Origin: Manihot esculenta | Taxonomy: Eukaryota; Streptophyta; Magnoliopsida; Malpighiales; Euphorbiaceae | Direction of reading: 5' to 3' | Length of the DNA stretch: 64,000 nt | Assembly: GCF_001659605.2 (NCBI RefSeq) | Contig: NC_035172.2 | Span: 31,857,342 to 31,921,341 of the forward strand | Part shown: piece by piece, positions 31,728 to 44,181 of the stretch | Layout of the letters: every line of letters starts with the position of its first letter | Position numbering within the stretch: position 1 is the stretch's first letter | The notes under the pieces: generated by a model | What the model was told of the DNA's origin: nothing | Seen by the model: the letters and a program-made list of their open reading frames with translations, nothing else | Databases searched by the model: none | Translations under genes and position numbers: made by a program

Positions 31728-32350
31728 CTAAAAATGAACTCAACAGTGAAAGAAAATATTGAGGTGATTAGCGTCTATGAGCAGCTACTCCGACGATTAA
31801 GTGTCTATGCGCTGATTAAGTGTCTATGCGCATATATGATCAAAGAGTGGGATAAGATTCTAAGGAGACCATTCGGGGCACATGAGATGAACAAAAATCT
31901 CCTTCAAGAGCAATGCTCGAAGCTGAAGGCTTGGATTACAAAGGTGGAGAGCACGATGAAGGAGACTCTGGAGTCTATAGATAAGCTCCAGACAAATTTA
32001 GATGAAGCCAATACTACAAAACTTGCTCTTGAAAAATGGGCCAAAATCGTTGATGATCAAGTGGCTATCCTTCAGCAGTAAGTTTAGGAGCTGCAGTCTC
32101 AATCTTAAGAAAACCAGGCCACTTCTGAGAGGATTGTTGAGTTGGAAGTCTAACTGAAGGAGATGATGGCCCGGGAAGGGACAATATGTTCATTGAAGGT
32201 CAAAACATGGTTAAGAAAGGGTTGGTCAAGCGCTTTCCTATTGAAAACTTTATCTGGATTGACGATAGCTTCTCCAAGGAGGATGAGGTGGACAGGATGA
32301 TGAAAGGCCAATCGAAGACAATCCCTCCGACTCGGTTTCTAATGTAATAA
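31728..32350 (+). pseudogene. Broken coiled-coil protein, probably transposon-derived
   Basis: The open frame 31734-32081 (115 codons) continues past stops in the same or neighbouring frame to about 32350. It encodes a Leu/Lys/Glu-rich sequence with coiled-coil character (KLKAWITKVESTMKETLESI, LDEANTTKLALEKWAKI, then an acidic EDEVDRMMKG tail). This resembles the coiled-coil tails of gag-like or transposon-associated proteins in plant genomes. A 21-bp direct repeat (TTAAGTGTCTATGCGC) lies inside at 31799-31830. No catalytic motif is visible, and I cannot name the family. Confidence 0.35.
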
Positions 32351-34360
32351 TTATAGATGACTATATAATAGAAGATTAGAGGAGTCGATCGATGATGTCC
32401 CTCTTATCTTGTAATATTTTCTTAATAAAAAGTATTTTTCTTCTATCATTTGCATGGCAGTTACTATCTTGTGCCGTTAGCATAAAATGCTTTAGAAATT
32501 TAATTAATAGGACTAACACCCGATCAAGAAGAATCACTGAACATTAGCTCAACGTGATGATTTTTATTTCACGCAGATTGTAGATGAAATAATCATTGTA
32601 GAAGTTGTCAAAGATCAACATTAAACATTGAAATTTTTATTATAGCATAAAATAGTATAAGCATATTTATGTGTATAGATAATTAAGTAAACAATTATAA
32701 GAATGTAAAGTGTGGTTAAGATGATTTATAATATACTTGTTAAACTTCCTGGTATAAAATAGGAGTGTAATATGTATTTTTGTACACACTAAAATTTTCT
32801 TTTAGATTCAATAAAATATCTTCTTTTGCCACTATTATACATTTTATCTTTATAACAAATCAACATAGTTTAATATATGTAATGGATGCAAATATGTTAA
32901 CATTTACTTATAATTTCACAAAAATCGAGCATCCATCAATTTAAATTAGGTTTTCAACTCTTATAAACACATAATAAGGTCGACTAGATAGATAATGAAT
33001 TATAACGATAAGTTCAGGATGCCAAACGGTAGACTCAAAGGCCAAAATTGTGATAGCAGGCTGTGTGGCCATATTTATGAAGTATATGATATGTAATTTC
33101 AAATATAAATCATGTATCGATAGGCGAATTCTATATATTTATATGGCATGTCATACACTTAAGTTAATATCGACTTTTATTAAATTTACCGAATCAAATA
33201 TTATTAATTCAATATATCAAATTATTTAACGTAAATACACATGTCATTTGAAGTTATTTCAAGTCATTTCCAAAACACTTATGCCATATGCCACAAGTTA
33301 ACAAGATTAAAAGCTCATGTCAAATAGTATAAAATTTTGTCAACTTAGCATTCCAATAGTGCATTAAGTCAATTCGCTTCTTGTATTTCATACCACTAAC
33401 AAGTAAAAAAGACAAATTTTATTCAAATCATCATGGACAAATAAATTTTATTATCAAGCAAGCATGTGCGAAAAGTAAAAAAGACAAGCAAGCACGTGCG
33501 TAATTTCTATCCATTAAGTAAACATGTCAATTTTTATGCATTATAAGAGGGTTGTATTCTATCAAATTTTATATCAACTTTTCAAGCATTTTAAAATTAC
33601 AATTATACTTAATTTTCTTCATAAAAAATATGTATTTAAGTCTTATCTTTCTAACAAAGTATAATTCATACAAATTTGATTATCCCAACTTGAATTATGA
33701 ATTTCTCTTTACAAACTGCTCAATCAGGTCTTAATCAGTCCAGTATTGGTACTTGTTTCTAGTTTAACAAAACATATCAGATACATACATTTTCATACAA
33801 ATTCAAATTTAAATGTCTTCTACAAAATTTTAGTTATGCTTCTTAAAATTTATTTGGTACTAGTTTTAACTAATTTTATTGAGTATAGAATTAGTTATGG
33901 TATAAGAAATACATAGTGTTCTGAATGCATTATTCCTATGACCAACTTAGGTTCACTTGCAATTTACATAAACTTTACTACAACTTTAGAATTTGTTCGC
34001 TTCATAAAATTTTTAGCTTTTTGTCTTGGCTATTATTTGCTATATTTTAGGCCTAATTTTAATAACTATGCAATAAATTATGAAGATACTAACACAGATT
34101 GTCTTATTAAAACTTATTCTGCCAGGTTTGTACTTTTAACTCTCATATTAAATTTTTTTTGCTTTAAACCTTTCAAATATCATTTCAACATTCATATTAC
34201 ATATTTATACAATCAAATCAATACTTTTAGCAAGCAAAATATCAAACCTTTTTGCAAAAGTTTTTTGCTTTAAAATTTCTTTGGCTTTTCAGATTTGGAT
34301 ACTTAGAACTCTAAATTTATCTTTTTCAAATATTTCAATTTATGCCTTATTTTCTTGCCC
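32351..34360. other. AT-rich spacer, no gene recognised
   Basis: AT-rich with short open frames (for example 33938-34273) that have biased hydrophobic composition and no known motif. Words like CAAGCACGTGCG repeat near 33462-33502. Possibly decayed LTR-element DNA lying between the related pieces at 31728 and 34365. Confidence 0.4.
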
Positions 34361-34364
34361 TTGA

Positions 34365-34900
34365 TATGAAAATGAACTGAAAAGTGAGGTGGTCAATCTG
34401 CAAAAGAGAAATAGTGAAGTGGTCACTATGCAAAAGAGAAATAGTGAGGTGATTGGTATCTACAAACAACCACTTCGATGTTCAAGTAAGTAAATTGCTA
34501 GAAAGGGTGAGTGTAATATATATTTTGTACTTAGAATGAGACTTAGAATGAGTGTGTAAGAATGTGTACCTTAAACTCTGTATATACTTTGCTTTTATAC
34601 TGTAAAGGGATGGAGTTAGTTATCGAATCTCATGAAAATCCGATTAGTATTGACTAGTGAATAAGGGATCTCACGATTATAGGTAACTTGTGTAACAAGA
34701 TACTCGACCAATTCAGAAGAGGGCGAGTCTTGTATTGATTTGAGTATCAAGTGTTACGATTTTCGGGTCTTTTTTCTTATGGATAAATCTTCCATGATCG
34801 CATGTCACAACTTAATAGAGTCTTGTTACATGGCCCTACTCTATGGTTATAGTTCGTGGCATATTTTGAGCAATTATTATACCATTTCACCTGCAATCTA
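34365..34900 (+). mobile_element. Possible LTR-like remnant
   Basis: 34365-34490 repeats words of 31728-31800 (AAATGAACT..., GAGGTGATTGGTATCTACAA against GAGGTGATTAGCGTCTATGA). It also holds an internal 35-bp tandem duplication (AAAGAGAAATAGTGA). The following part has a CTGTATATACTTTG TATA-like box (about 34578) and a GC-richer tail, which could be LTR promoter and leader. No boundaries, PBS or TSD were found. Confidence 0.3.
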
Positions 34901-36600
34901 CATATAGTATACATATCACATAGTTCATTTCATTTTTCTTTTAAGTAACTTTATAATTTCATTGTAAATTGCAAAAAATGCATTCAACTGCATGGGTAAA
35001 AGAGCTAAATGGAAAAAAGAACTGCATGGGTAAAAGCCATTTTTCAGTTTTGAGCCAAAACTCTTTTATTTTCCTCTAAGGAACCCATTATACTGGGTAA
35101 TAGCGATGTCTATAACGGAGAAAAGCCTTTTATTTTTAATTGAGCAAAAATTAAAACTTCTTCCACTTAAATTAGGAAAAACTATCCCACTTACAATAGT
35201 AGAACTAATGCATATATTTCAAATGGTAATCCATTAATAAATGTTAAAAATTATACCACACCATTTTTGAATGACAATTAGATATGCTAGCTTCTTATAA
35301 AAGGATAAGTAAAAGTTAATATGTGAGAACTTCATTACCATGGGCCATTGATTATTAATTCAAATCATTCAAAATTAAAAAATAATAACAATAAATTAAA
35401 GTAAAAAATAATAAAATTAAAATTAAGTCTTAATCAAATAAAAATCACGTTTTAAATGAAGTTATTGATAATTACCTATGCATATTTTATTATATTTGAG
35501 TTTAGATAAATATTCATCAACAAATTTAATTTTTTTGAAGCGAACTAGTACATTGCCGATGTGATAATGCTTTGTCGGTAAACAAAATCACAGATGAAAA
35601 TATCCTAAAATATATATTTAAACTCGTATGTTATTTTATAATAATTTATTAAAAATTTAAATTTAAATTATAATATATTGAATACTTAAATTTATTTTAC
35701 TTATAATTGCATTGATTGGTGTTTAAATTTTCATAAAATAATAAAATTATACTTATTTATTTTTATTAATTTGTAAAAATTCATATCACAGTTGATAAAA
35801 TATAGACGTGAATAATTTTTTATTTTTTATTAAATTATTAATAATAGGATTAACTTATATTTCATTATTATAATTTTTATAAATTTAAATATTAAATAGA
35901 TTACCGTTTTAGTTTAGGGTTCAGGTTCAGTGTTCAACAATTTAATTTTAATTAATATAAGTGTGTAAGTATATAATAATTTTTATAAATTTTTTATAAT
36001 AAAAAATATAAATTAATTAATATTTTTAACTTTACTTAGTGTAATTTTTTTTCAAAAAAGTAATAAAAATTGAAATTTAAAAAATAAATATAACAATCTA
36101 TAGTGTGAAATTAATTATTTTTAATTTATAACTAAATTTCAGTAACTTTTTTGCCCTGACAGGTAGAGGAAAGCCTCCTCTCAATCTAAGTAGTGAATTC
36201 TCTCTCTCCTCTATTTGATAGATGTAAATAGTTTTATTGTTGAATGTTGACTGAAGTTGCAAGACTATCATATTAGTTTTTCAAATAAACTTGCAAGAAT
36301 TCACATTTTTCAAAATCCTATCTTTCAGAGTTGGTTATAAAGCCTAAGAAATATTCAGAAAGTTTTCTGAATCACAAACTATATAAAGCCCACAGCTCTA
36401 TGAGCAAAACTGGTTGATGCTTGATTAGGATCAACCCATTCTTTAGTCTTGAAAATCATTAAAAGCCAATAATTAAGATGTTCATCATGCAAATATCTCC
36501 AAGCTTCTTCAACGTTCTTCCTTCATAATCTCCATCTTCCCTATTATAAGGTGTTAATGAGCTCTTGCTACTGCCGGCATTGCTGCTTAAGATCCTGAAG
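34901..36600. other. AT-rich intergenic DNA 3' of the GRF gene
   Basis: No gene or clear repeat seen. The right end (about 36350-36600) is less AT-rich and probably includes the 3' UTR and terminator region of the GRF gene on the minus strand. Confidence 0.5.
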
Positions 36601-36602
36601 GA

Positions 36603-38129
36603 CTACTCATTGAACCCATTTGTGCAAGGATCAAACTCTCTAGATGAACTTAATGGCGAGAATGCAATTTTCTCCTGCGTTGGAGTTGACATTGAGAGCT
36701 GGGTCCAATCTGATTTCAGCTCTTGAGGCCAACTAATGGTAGAGCGACTGCACTGATCCTCGGGCCAATCTTCAATAAATTGGCGAAGAGGATGTTCATC
36801 TTCGCTCTCCTGCTCGTTGAAGCTTAAGAAAGGCTCACAATCGCTAGACTTCACAGACCTCCTCCTCTTTGAATAACTGATAAAAGACTCGGAGGAAATA
36901 TGTCCAAATTCCAAAGAGGATTCTTCTTCAACAGGTTTAAGGACAGTGAAAGGAGACTCATCAGACTTCAAGTTGACAGCAGTTACAGCTTCTGAAATCT
37001 TCGACTGCTGCTTTATGATCCCATTGACATGCTTGTCGGTGGCATTACCGTGGCTGATTAGCAGCGCTGAGATGGAGGTGGCCGCTGGCACCACTTCTGA
37101 ATTGGCAGTCTGCTGGGTGGTGGAGGGGACAGTTTGGCCTTCCACATGTTTTCTTGAACGATGTCTGCCCCTATTCAAGTGCCTTTCACAGTACTTCTGA
37201 TCACCAACGACGTCCCTTGAGCACCTCCATTTCTTCCCATCGGTTCTACGACACCTTCCAGGCTCAGTATCGGCAGGGCTTCCCATGCAACTCACATCGA
37301 GGGTACTACTCCACCCCACTGCATACATGTAGCAAATAATAATAATAACAAAAAATAACCAAAATCTTGCAAGGAGAGGTGAGAATGTGAAGCTTGAAGC
37401 TTACTTGAAGCGGGACGGTAGAATCCACAAGGAGAGCCATATGGATAAGTGTCGATCGGCTTAATCTTAAGCGGCAAAAGCAACGCCGGTGGCACAGGAA
37501 CATTTGCAGAGAGGTACTTGAAGATCAAGGCCTGGTATTCTAACTCCATTCGCTGAGATAGAGTGAACGGTCCTCTTGCAACAATGGAAGGTCCAGTCAC
37601 ATTCAAGCTTCCGCTACCATAACCTGCAAAAACAAAATTAAAACATTTCCAACTTTCAAAAAAAAAAAAGTAAGTAAATTAAAATTCGACAGAACCAAAG
37701 ATGAAATTCACACTTACACCCACTTGTAGGATAAGCAGATGGTAGAGATTGATAGTGAAGAAAGCCAGTGGAGTTTAGAGGAGTTCTCTGAGCCAACCCA
37801 TAATTTTTACTTGGAAACGGAGCAACTTCTGGTCTAAGTGAAGGGTAATTAAGCATTTTCCCTGGTTGGCAAGCATCACCATCGACCATAGAATCAGCAG
37901 GTGTCCACAAAGTAGCAGCCTGGCTTAATAGCATTGTCTTGGGGACTGAGAAATCAACAGTACCTGCAGGCATATAAGTTGATGTTGTCCTCCATGCACC
38001 AGATGGTCTCTCTTCCCTAACTAACTTGAATTGCTGAGCCTTTTGGTCATTGGAATCAATGGCTTGTGAAGCAGCTTGAGTACTTCCAGAGACAACAAAA
38101 TCATCGAAGCTAGGGAAGCCAAAATCCAT
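36603..38129 (-). CDS. GRF: Growth-regulating factor (GRF) transcription factor
   Basis: Three exons (38129-37718, 37623-37405, 37318-36603) join in phase to 448 codons, with GTAAGT/GTAAGC donors and TGCAG acceptors. The protein has an N-terminal Ser/Thr-rich part. A QLQ domain follows (about residues 148-185, [20 protein letters not shown]), where the Trp usual after the first Gln is Arg. Next is a WRC domain (about 226-270: [33 protein letters not shown]). The C-terminal part has FIEDWP and WTQLSMS, the TQL-type motif of the GRF1-4 class. GRFs bind GIF/AN3 co-activators through QLQ and DNA through WRC in the nucleus, and promote leaf and organ cell proliferation. A miR396 site is kept. The exact orthologue is not decided. 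Confidence 0.93.
37140..37160 (-). promoter_or_regulatory. miR396 target site in GRF mRNA
   Basis: The mRNA reads CGTTCAAGAAAACATGTGGA plus A, encoding the end of the WRC domain (R-S-R-K-H-V-E). This is the standard GRF miR396 site, which pairs to miR396 with a bulge. One position (G to A in the AAAGC core, with His instead of Pro at the codon after Lys) differs from the most common form, so pairing may be weaker. Confidence 0.85.
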
Positions 38130-38326
38130 TTGAAAGCCTATATAGAGCAGAAGCTAATGGGAAATGAAAGCATAAACTTGCAAGGTTTGAGCTTGGAGAC
38201 GATAGGGAGAAAAAGAGAGAGGGGTTTAAGAGTAGGGAGTTGAATTCAGGGAGCAGACAAAGCTCAGTACCAAACACACTCTCCAAATCTCGGAAATGGG
38301 GATAAAATTTTATTTTTTTCTTCATG

Positions 38327-38340
38327 GTTTTTATAGGTAA
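38327..38340 (-). promoter_or_regulatory. Putative TATA box of the GRF gene
   Basis: On the minus strand TACCTATAAAAACC lies about 200 bp upstream of the start codon. It would give a 5' UTR of roughly 170 nt, which includes CT-rich stretches common in plant leaders. Position-based call. Confidence 0.45.
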
Positions 38341-41300
38341 AGAAAAGCTTATGTTTCGTCATTTTTAGGAAAAACTTAAATTACCATAATCTCCTTTGCT
38401 CCATTTTTTTTCTACCTTTTAGAAAGATAATTCACAAAACTCTCATGAAATGCAAATGGAAAAAGGAAAAGGGTAATTATGTAATTTGAGAATTTAATAA
38501 ATAATTAAGATTTAGAAAATTGAAAAGGACAATTGTCTTCATACGTAACAGCCTCCATTGGGGTTAGCTTAGGGTTACAAAATGAGTCTCTCTTCTTCAT
38601 CTGTCTGTCCGTATTATAGAAGATAGCCATTTGCAACTGCAACACAACATGCTGTTTGCCACGTGACCCTTCCCCCAATTCTAAACTCATTGGTCATTTC
38701 TTTTACACTTTTGTGCCAAATTCTTATCATCTAATGCCTTTCAAACTAATCTCATTTATGCCTTTGGATTTCTTAATTATTACTGAAATATTTAAATTTT
38801 TAAAAAAATATTTAAAATATAATAAAATTACATGATATTTTAAATTTTAATTAATTGGATATATAGATTGACTCAATTAATTAATTGGAAGACCTCTTTG
38901 AGGTCCTAAGCCAATTGGGTTTTGACATGTAATGGTACTTGTATATAAGGGTTATGAAGGTGAAATCACCAGATTCTGCCCATTAATTATATTAGTATTT
39001 TTTTATAGAAGAGTTTAATTTTAAGGACAGGTGGTGAGCATGCAATCACAAATGTACAATTTTGGTTAACTTGAGGCCAAAAGTCCTTTATTTCTTGGAT
39101 AAACTCGAACCTTGCCTTATTTGAGCTTTGGATACCCACCATTTCCATTTGGCTTCAATGCTTAAATTCTGCACAACTTGCTGAATTAAAATAAAAAATT
39201 ATCTAGGTTGGTCTTTAATTAATATATTTCTACCAGTGCTCAACAGCTAAATTTTATAACTTTGAATTAGAAAAATTTCAAGAAATCATTCTCACTAACT
39301 ACCGGATGAGTTGGACCAACCATTCAAATTTCGGCAGCATTCCATTTCTTAACATGGGTCACAAAAGCCCACATATATGAAACTCGTCGTTTAGGAAATA
39401 TCCCTCTCACAAAAAATATATGCATCTCTCGTTCTCATAGCTACGCATGGCCAAGGCGGTTTCGGTCCAAAACTGGTGGTTCTATCTGATTTTTTAATAG
39501 AACGGGAATGAATTTGAATTTTAACGGTTTGAAAACAATTTTAATTTTATGACAGTTAAAATTATTATAATTATAATTTTTACAGTTTTGATTCTGTTAA
39601 CGTAATTAAGGTGTCTTAATGAGGTTTCTCTCCCAAACGAATTATCCAAATCTAAGCTTAAGTTCCGTTGTCAAGATTTGAACTTGGAACCGAGCTTGGA
39701 AGTCTGCTTCTGGGATTTGGACTTGGTTTTTGGAAACACATGTTGGGCTTTGATCCACTAAAGGGTTTCAAATCAGACATGAAAGCCTCTAGCTCCTTTT
39801 CTACTTTCTAGTTAGAGATTCAGTTCAAAAAAAAAAGACTCATACCATCTAATTTCATCGGTTGAAATTATGTTTTAAGAAATTTAATTGTTAAAAAAAT
39901 TATAATTTTTATGATTATTCTACAATATCAGTCTAATAATTATAAATATATAATTTCCCACTACGAAGGGCTAATCATATCATATCAAATCCTACTTTTG
40001 GTTGAGAATTTAAGCAAACATTAAGCTGGATACCATGCAAAATTACGTTAAATCAATTTGGTTGGTTGGGTGTCTTTCTCATTTATTTCCAAGTCAAATG
40101 TCTTCCTTGCTTGCAGGCTTTTAAAATATAAAAATTAAAAGAAAAATAAAAAGCAAATGCCATATACAAACAAGTCTCTGGGCCTCATTCCTTGTGCTGT
40201 CTCGAAGAGAAAGCAATTTTCAATTCAATCCATCCATCCATCCATATTTTCCAGGGTCTTGCAGGAGACATGAAATGAAAGGCACCTCCCTGTAAACAAA
40301 GATGGGTTTAAAGAGTTTGGATTCTTCTCCGAAAGAAACCCCACACTTACTGGATGTTCACAAATATTATTTCATTTTCTTTCCCTACAGAAACTTTCTC
40401 TGTTTGGCTCTTTCAGACAGCAATGCTTAGGTTTCCTAGGAATGTGGGTATTGTAGTGCTTGCCTTGCCTTTCTCTCTGATGCATGCATGCCTAGCTACC
40501 TTCAATAAGTGACGAGTTTATTAACCTTGGGCCATTTCTTGCTTTCTTTGTAGATCAATCTTGGTTTCTCCATTTGTGATCCAAACATCTATTAGTCTAG
40601 TCTTCTCTTAAGCAGGGCTATCTAGAGCATTAGAGTATTCATAGGCAACACGTGTTTTTCTTGACCTCGCTTTCTATTAGCAGAATAATTTATTAAAAAA
40701 AGTTTTTTTTTTTTTTTTTTAGGTGCTGGAGTGAGCAAAGTAGGTGTAGAGAGAGAATCTTGTATATGAATGGGACGTGACATGTAATAGGGAGGTGGGA
40801 GAGACGATGACATATGAGAGCAGAGAGAGAGAGAGAGAAATAGAGAGGAAGGTAAAAGCTAGTTAAAGAGTGTAATGAGGTTAGTAGTTTTGCAGAGAAA
40901 CTGGCAGGCAGAGGGCGTTAATGGAGGGCCACTTCTTTCTCTCTCTCTATCTATTGAAAAAGAAAAAGGAAAAGAAATTCATGGCCTTTTTAATCCCATG
41001 CATACAGTATAGCACAAAAACAGTTCTGTGGTCTCTCTCGGTTGGGTTGCTATCCATTATCTACTTTTTCTGTTGACGTCTGTTCTTGTTTTAGATTTTT
41101 CTTTGGATTTTCTCTTCCATTCAACTCCCTCCTCATTAAATGTATTCATCATATGGAAAAGTTAACAAAATTTATTAGTTGATTTTTTTAATTTTAAAAA
41201 TATATTAAAATATTATTAATATTTTAAAAAATCTATTAATTTATTTATTTATAAATTTTACCGTTAAATATTTAATAATAAAATTTAAAATAAATGGTTA

Positions 41301-42050
41301 TTTAGTTCCTCTTGTCTATTTAATTTTAAAAAATAAATTAATATAACTCTTTTCTATAAGGGTATTTTGATTTTTTTTTTAAACATTAACAACTAAATAG
41401 ATAGTGAGATGAAAATATTTAAATCAATATATTAATAATAATATTATCTAAATAAATTAATATAATTATTGTAGAGGTTTAAGTTAAAAAATTTATAACT
41501 CTTAATATTTGACATTAGAAGTTTAATAGCCACACTTCTCTTTGCTCAATAATTGTTTCAATTAAATTTTGTTTTATAGATTGCAATGTTAAGCATTATT
41601 TTAGTACCATTAGCTACTTGCATATAATGTCACTATAGACCTCTACCCCACCTTGCTCCTATCTCATTCCCTGTTTTTGTAAAAGCCTAAGAACAGAATT
41701 GGACATCAAAGTAAACACTATATTTCTTCCAACAATAATAGTTAAAAGGAAAGCTCTCTATTTCTATAGAGAATGAGAGTTTTTCTCTGGGTGGTAGAGA
41801 GAATTTTGAAACATAAGACCTTGTTTAGTATTGGTTACATGGTGACTCCTCTCCTTCCTCACCTAGATGCGGGTAGACTCCTTCCTTCCGAATGATTTTT
41901 ATACACAATTTTTTATTGACTTTTAATAGGCAGTGTTCAATGGTTGGAAGGTTTTTCTTACCTGCCTAGATATCATTGGACTGTGTATTTTTCAATTAAT
42001 TTTGTAAGTTTGGATTTTATATTTGTACTCTAAAAAAATCACAGTGGTAT
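38341..42050. other. GRF upstream and intergenic DNA
   Basis: Mostly AT-rich single-copy-looking DNA. Noted contents are a TATA/LTR-like scrap at about 38880-39000, a GGTTTCGGTCC-type MITE-like segment at about 39445-39610, a poly-T run of about 20 at 40700-40720, and a GA tract at about 40822-40839. No protein gene could be supported. Confidence 0.5.
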
Positions 42051-42054
42051 AGCA

Positions 42055-42178
42055 TCAGAGAAGTTGTAGGCTATTTCAATTGAGGTGCTTTCCTTCTTCT
42101 TTTATGACTATTATACCACCAGAGAAGTCGTAGGCTATTTCAATTGAGGTGCTTTCCTTCTTCTTTTATGACTATTAT
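42055..42178 (+). repeat. 64-bp tandem duplication
   Basis: CAGAGAAG(T)TGTAGGCTA... to TTTTATGACTATTATA is present twice, 64 bp apart, differing by about one base. Confidence 0.8.
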
Positions 42179-42179
42179 C

Positions 42180-42650
42180 ATTGAACCGGAAGTTTTATTG
42201 ATTTTAGAGATGATTGATTTGACACAAATAAAAAAGAAATTCTCATATTTCTAAAGTATTCAATATTTTTTTCTCCATTTGATTATGTGAATGGGCTTGA
42301 TGGTCTTATTCGTCACCTATTAAGTGTGAAAGGTTCACGGAGCGTCCATCCATTACTGATAGTTCCTCTCGGAACTTCTTCTGGTTGTCTCAATGCTTCG
42401 ACTACCATAATAAGGATTGAACGGGAAGTTATTTTGGTTTTGGAGATGGTTGGTTTGACACATTTGAGAAGAAATTTTCATATTTCTGAAGTGTTCAATA
42501 CTGTTTTTTCCACCTGATTTTGTGATAGTCTTCTTTGTCACCTATTAGCTCTGAAACGTTCACGAAGCGTCTATCCATTACTGATAGTTCCTCTCTGAAC
42601 TTCTTTTGGTTGTCTCAATGCTTTTATTACCATGATGAGGATCCTCATCT
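42180..42650 (+). repeat. ~235-bp tandem repeat, two copies
   Basis: ATTGAACCGGAAG, TTTCTAAAGTATTCAAT and TTCACGGAGCGTC of the first unit recur about 235 bp later as ATTGAACGGGAAG, TTTCTGAAGTGTTCAAT and TTCACGAAGCGTC. Units have diverged by roughly 10-15 percent. A short frame across it (42287-42517) is not convincing as a gene. Confidence 0.7.
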
Positions 42651-42697
42651 CTTCTATCACCGATGACATATGACATTTGGCTTTCAGAGATCAAAGC

Positions 42698-42698
<1 letters not shown>

Positions 42699-42772
<74 letters not shown>
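42699..42772 (+). repeat. (TA)n microsatellite, ~37 units
   Basis: Uninterrupted AT dinucleotide run of about 74 bp. Likely length-variable and prone to cruciform formation. Confidence 0.95.
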
Positions 42773-42774
<2 letters not shown>

Positions 42775-43289
42775 CGATTGAGAAGTCGAGATTTTTTTTT
42801 TCAAAGGTCCATTGCTTGCTTGGAAAGTAAAAGTTTGTTAAATTGTTATAAGCGAACTACAAACTCAATCTCTAGATTGATGTATAATATATCTTTCCTT
42901 GAAAAATTGTAGAAAGTAAAATATTTCTTTTACATCAAGATGTTTAATTTACGTAATTAACTAATTATATATTTTTATAATGTGTTAATTATTAATTGAA
43001 GGTATATATGCAAGAATCAGCCATGTAAAAATATTTTTGAATTCTATTTGAATGAAACAGAAGAAAATGTCCCTAATGTTGGCCATACACATATGGAACA
43101 TAGTTGCAACCAAAATGCAAGAAACAAATTTGCAAAAATTAATGGCCCTCAAGGTCATCAGAGAAGCTTCATTTTGGGCGGCCAATCATCGTCAACCTAA
43201 GCATATGCCCTAAGCATATTCTACATCCTTGTGCAAAAAATCAACAAGAATTAGTGATATATGGCGGATTTAAACATGGTAACTTCATC

Positions 43290-43306
43290 TTATATATATA
43301 TATAAA
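43290..43306 (+). promoter_or_regulatory. Putative TATA box of the SDR gene
   Basis: TTATATATATATATAAAG lies about 40 bp before the start codon, implying a very short 5' UTR. A simple TA repeat cannot be excluded. Confidence 0.5.
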
Positions 43307-43341
43307 GTTATCATATAATCCGATCAAGAGCTAAAACAAAC

Positions 43342-44181
43342 ATGGATGGCTTCAAAATAGTGCTAGTCACTGGCAGCGCAAAAGGTGGCATTGGCTATGA
43401 GTATTGCAAGGCATTTTCTGAGCAAAATTGCCATGTTATTGCTTCCGACATCCCTCAACGCTTGGATGACATGATAGACTTTCAAGCCAAGAATATCGAG
43501 ACACTAGGACTCGATGTTTCGTCCGACGAAAGCGTCTCATCGGCGGTGAACACTATTATATCCAAGTATGGTCGCATTGACGTATTAATTAATAATGCTG
43601 GAGTAGGAAGTACAGGTCCTTTAGCGGAGCTCGAGCTAGACACAATTAGAAAAGCTTGGGAAATTAACACACTAGGGCAATTAAGGTTGGTGCAACAAGT
43701 AGTGCCCCACATGGCGGCTCAGCGCAGTGGTAGCATAGTAAATGTAGGGAGTGTTGTGGGGATGGTTCCTACGCCATGGGCAGGGTCTTACTGTGCTAGC
43801 AAGGCAGCAGTCCATGCCATGTCTAATACCCTAAGAGTGGAGCTTAAACCTTTTGGAATCAACGTGGTGCTAGTGGTTCCTGGTGCCATAAGATCAAATT
43901 TTGGCAGGGCCACCTCGGAGAAGTTGGCAAATTATGATTGGAAACTCTACAAGGATTTCAAGGAGGCTATTGCCGAGAGAGCTAGGGCTTCTCAAGCTGC
44001 AAAAGCAACGGATGCTACAGTGTTTGCTAGACATGTGGCCGCTAAAGTTTTGAGTCCTAAACCTCCTAGGCAAATTGTATTTGGTCATATGACTGGTTTG
44101 TTTGCTGTCCTTTCTTGGTCTCCTCTTTGGGTTAGAGATCTTTTCTTTTCTGCTCGTTTCAATGTAAATAAAAGGATCTAA
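43342..44181 (+). CDS. Short-chain dehydrogenase/reductase (AYR1-like)
   Basis: Single-exon frame of 279 codons. It is a classical SDR: the nucleotide-binding TGSAKGGIG (residues 10-18) has the one-residue-longer glycine loop typical of the AYR1-like group. NNAG is at 84-87, and the catalytic tetrad is Asn109, Ser137, Tyr150 and Lys154 (YCASK). The C-terminal half has a hydrophobic stretch (about 250-269, GLFAVLSWSPLW) that could associate with membrane. Plant members are annotated as NADPH-dependent 1-acyldihydroxyacetone-phosphate reductases, but in vivo substrates are mostly unknown, so I give only the class. All active-site residues are present and the length is usual. Neighbours are unrelated. 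Confidence 0.93.
   Translation: MDGFKIVLVTGSAKGGIGYEYCKAFSEQNCHVIASDIPQRLDDMIDFQAKNIETLGLDVSSDESVSSAVNTIISKYGRIDVLINNAGVGSTGPLAELELDTIRKAWEINTLGQLRLVQQVVPHMAAQRSGSIVNVGSVVGMVPTPWAGSYCASKAAVHAMSNTLRVELKPFGINVVLVVPGAIRSNFGRATSEKLANYDWKLYKDFKEAIAERARASQAAKATDATVFARHVAAKVLSPKPPRQIVFGHMTGLFAVLSWSPLWVRDLFFSARFNVNKRI

Noticed and set aside
37154..37339. Plus-strand frames over the GRF gene
   Set aside because: Antisense shadows of the WRC-encoding exon; the minus strand has correct splice sites and domains.
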